DNA from: Streptococcus pseudopneumoniae
Lineage (GTDB): Bacteria; Bacillota; Bacilli; Lactobacillales; Streptococcaceae
DNA length: 41,190 nucleotides
Direction of reading: 5' to 3'
Assembly (NCBI RefSeq): GCF_001068775.1
Contig: NZ_JWAJ01000075.1
Span: 1 to 41,190 of the forward strand
In this document: positions 38,899-41,190 of the stretch, in pieces
How positions within the stretch are numbered: position 1 is the stretch's first letter
How the letters are laid out: each line of letters starts with the position of its first letter
Notes under the pieces: generated by a model
What the model was told of the DNA's origin: nothing
The model's database searches: none
The model's input: only the letters and a program-made list of their open reading frames with translations
Position numbers and translations under genes: made by a program

Positions 38899-41085
38899 TT
38901 ATTTTTCTTGTTTGCGGCTAGTCCAGAGGGCTGTCGCTCCAAGAATCATACCCAATAGCATCATGAAAATAGATTGTTCACTACCTGTATTCGGAAGTAA
39001 TTTTTCTGATACGACTGTCTTGTTGGCAAATTTATCTGCAACCTTATAATCAACTTTTACAGTTGATGTTTGAGCAGGAGTTGTTCCCTGATTTTTTCCT
39101 GATGGAGTTGTTTTTGTTGCTGAGTCCTTCTCAGTTTTAGCTGGAGTTGTCTCTTGAGTTTTTCCTGGCTTAGTTGCATCATTTCCTGAATTAGCCGGAG
39201 TTGTTCTCTGATTTTTTCCTGGTTGAGTAGGAATTATTGCTTGATCTTTTTCTGGTTTAGCTGGATCTTGCTCTTTACCTTGATCTTCAGGCAGTTTAAA
39301 TGTTTTTGAATCCACAGAAATCGTGCGTGAATTTGGATTTACCTTTTCATACTGAGTCAAATCAGCTGTTTTAAGGTAATCTTCAAAGGCAGCATCCATT
39401 GAAGGGCCTTCTTCTCTGGCACCACCAAGCATGGTGTAACCGTCACCACCTGCTGCAAGGAAGTCATTGGTTGCTAGGTAGTAGATTTTCGCCAAATCTA
39501 GTTTTTCATAAAGACCAGTTGCACGATTCTTCACTTGAATAGCCAAGACGCGTTTACCTGCGACTAGGTTTGTATCGTAGTAGACCTTGGCTCCTGAAAT
39601 CTGTAAGAATCCACCACTTGGTTCTAGCAATGGTTGACCATTTTCATCCAAGACAGTTTTTCCTGCCTTATCAACCTGCAAGATAGAGCCGAGTGATTTT
39701 TCAAACATATCCAGAACTTGCTGACCAGTTACTTGAATTTGTGAGATTGTGTTTCCAAATGGCAAGACTGCAATGACATTTCCTTTTGTAATTGGTTTAT
39801 CCTTGGCAATTGTTTCACGCAAGCCTCCACCATTTGTCACAGCAATATCTGTTGGATGACTAAATCCTGTTTGACCATACTGGTAGAGAGAATCTGCGAC
39901 GACATTTCCAAGGTTAGTTTCACGGACACGAACATTTTCACGGACACCGTTCAATTCAACTGGGCTATTTGAAACAACTTCTACAGCATTTTCAGCATCA
40001 TATTTTTCTTTGATTTCTTTGACCATGGCTGCAATCTTTGGATTGGCTTCTAATTTCTTAGCATCTGCAGCAGGTACCTGGCTTGGATTTCCCAATAATT
40101 GTCGAGATTTGTAAGTGATTTTTCCGACATTATGGAGATAGCTTCCTGTCTGGTTGTAGGTCACATTGTTCCCATAGGTAGTCGATTCTACTGTATGAGA
40201 GTGACCGTCAATCACTGTAACACGCTTACCTTTCAAAAGAGGATTTTTTGAAAGTGCTTCTGCAAGTGTTGAACCACGCCATTCTACAGGTGTTGTTGTA
40301 TCGACTCCCAAGTGAGCGAGAACAACATAGTGTTTGTAGTCTTTGCCTTCTGCCAAGGCTTTAGCTTGAATTTCTTCGATAACCTTGTTAACCTCTGCAA
40401 TAGGTTCTGTAAAGGTTACGCCTTTAACATTTTTAGGGTGGGTCTTAGTAGCTGTTTCAGGTGTTGTCACACCGATGACGACAAACTCATCACCTTCAAC
40501 ATTCTTGTTCTTATCAACAATTGTTGCTGCTTCAAATAGACGAGCTCTATTTACATAAGTATTTGAGCTAAGCAGTGGGAAGTTCAAGATTTCTTTGTAT
40601 TTTTTAGCTTCGTCAAGTCCAAAGTCAAACTCATGATTTCCTACAGCCATAGCATCGTAGCCCATCTCATTTAGGATTTTGGCACGAGCTTCACCCTTTG
40701 TAGAGTTTGAAATAGGCAGACCTTGGAAGGCATCACCTGCATCCACTACTAGAGTCGTTTGGTTGCCCTTTTCTCGCTCCTTCTCAATAACTGTCGCAAG
40801 TTTGGCATCTCCGATTACTACTTTTTCTTCTACGATACGACCATGCACGTCATTGGTGTGCAAGATAACAGTATCTTGTTCTTCTTTTTGAGGTGTAGCT
40901 TCTTCAGCTGGCGTTGCTGGACTTGTAATAACCTCAGGAGTCGCTACTACTGGTGCTTCTGCAGCGCTCACAACTTCTGTAACTTCTGAAGAACTAGTAT
41001 TTTCTTCAGCATAGACTTGTCCAGCTAAAAAGGCTGGAGCTAATAGGGCTGTCGATAGGACACGTTTATTCATTTTGAAATCCAT
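38899..41085 (-). CDS. nt5e: Cell-wall-anchored 5'-nucleotidase
   Basis: The 728-residue surface enzyme hydrolyses extracellular nucleotides to nucleosides such as adenosine, which can dampen host immunity in related streptococci. Signal peptide ending VYA-EE. The metallophosphatase domain has metal motifs ILHTNDVHGR, VDAGDAFQG, VGNHEFDFG and DGHSHT; the 5'-nucleotidase C-domain contains NGGGLRETI and LATNDFLAAGGDGY. A repeat-rich linker (GKNQ-TTPA type) precedes the sorting signal LPNTG. ATG 41085 is chosen because the upstream in-frame ATG 41106 lies inside the TATAAT of the likely promoter; ATG 41073 is also possible. Confidence 0.93.
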   Translation of the reverse strand: MDFKMNKRVLSTALLAPAFLAGQVYAEENTSSSEVTEVVSAAEAPVVATPEVITSPATPAEEATPQKEEQDTVILHTNDVHGRIVEEKVVIGDAKLATVIEKEREKGNQTTLVVDAGDAFQGLPISNSTKGEARAKILNEMGYDAMAVGNHEFDFGLDEAKKYKEILNFPLLSSNTYVNRARLFEAATIVDKNKNVEGDEFVVIGVTTPETATKTHPKNVKGVTFTEPIAEVNKVIEEIQAKALAEGKDYKHYVVLAHLGVDTTTPVEWRGSTLAEALSKNPLLKGKRVTVIDGHSHTVESTTYGNNVTYNQTGSYLHNVGKITYKSRQLLGNPSQVPAADAKKLEANPKIAAMVKEIKEKYDAENAVEVVSNSPVELNGVRENVRVRETNLGNVVADSLYQYGQTGFSHPTDIAVTNGGGLRETIAKDKPITKGNVIAVLPFGNTISQIQVTGQQVLDMFEKSLGSILQVDKAGKTVLDENGQPLLEPSGGFLQISGAKVYYDTNLVAGKRVLAIQVKNRATGLYEKLDLAKIYYLATNDFLAAGGDGYTMLGGAREEGPSMDAAFEDYLKTADLTQYEKVNPNSRTISVDSKTFKLPEDQGKEQDPAKPEKDQAIIPTQPGKNQRTTPANSGNDATKPGKTQETTPAKTEKDSATKTTPSGKNQGTTPAQTSTVKVDYKVADKFANKTVVSEKLLPNTGSEQSIFMMLLGMILGATALWTSRKQEK

Positions 41086-41104
41086 TTCTTTTCTTTCTTT
41101 TGCC

Positions 41105-41190
41105 ATTATACGCTATTTATCATGATTTTATAGTAGATTGAATTAAGATGTGAACAAAGAGATTAGGAAAGTCAACTTAATTTCTAGAAG
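41105..41190 (-). promoter_or_regulatory. Upstream region of the 5'-nucleotidase gene
   Basis: TATAAT at 41110-41105 is a probable -10, with only a weak -35. I recognise no gene in the remaining 80 bp to the window edge. Confidence 0.45.

Overview
The window looks like the chromosome of a mitis-group Streptococcus, close to S. mitis, S. oralis or S. pneumoniae. The support is near-identity in memory to pneumococcal RpoB and RpoC, a comX-type competence sigma factor, the TCS08 (SaeRS-like) and pavB locus next to rpsD, the CabP/TrkH potassium pair, the adcRCBA zinc operon with an AdcR box, LPXTG surface proteins and a BOX repeat. I assigned everything by reading the sequence; no database search was run.

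Layout. Positions 1-336 hold the start of comX, which runs off the window edge. Positions 482-9905 are a 9.34-kb integrative element bounded by 80-bp direct repeats (76/80 identical) made of the last codons and terminator of rpsD. From left to right it carries a Cro/C1-type regulator (-), a five-gene operon of membrane-anchored or exported proteins with Ser-rich linkers (+), an unusually structured non-coding stretch, a candidate replication origin, a D5/P4-type helicase-primase (-), a small MerR/AlpA-like HTH protein (-), a second Cro/C1-type regulator (+) and a tyrosine integrase (+) beside rpsD. There are no capsid, packaging, relaxase or conjugation genes, so it resembles a phage-satellite (PICI-like) or cryptic integrative element whose payload is the surface operon.

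Positions 9884-26212 are core and accessory chromosome. They hold rpsD with its promoter and leader, the TCS08 histidine kinase and response regulator, the SSURE-repeat adhesin pavB, cabP-trkH potassium uptake behind a nucleoside phosphorylase, a DUF3290-DUF421 pair, a CsbD-like stress protein, an ABC exporter autoregulated by a TetR repressor, and a Cthe_2159-like lipoprotein divergent from a VTC-domain polyphosphate-polymerase-like gene and DUF4956. The VTC gene is interrupted by an in-frame stop. A maltose-type acetyltransferase follows.

Positions 26334-41190 hold rpoB-rpoC, with a strong promoter and an attenuator-like hairpin in the rpoB leader, the acid phosphatase lipoprotein lppC, the adcR-adcC-adcB-adcA zinc operon with a BOX element inside its 5' untranslated region, and a cell-wall-anchored 5'-nucleotidase.

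The most novel part is the element's cargo operon (1252-5168). Its products combine an Excalibur domain, a thioredoxin-like lipoprotein, a coiled-coil membrane protein and two paralogous bitopic proteins with OB-fold-like exodomains, under a dedicated repressor with iterated operators. A surface role such as phage exclusion or DNA-entry control is a reasonable hypothesis, but the sequence does not demonstrate it.
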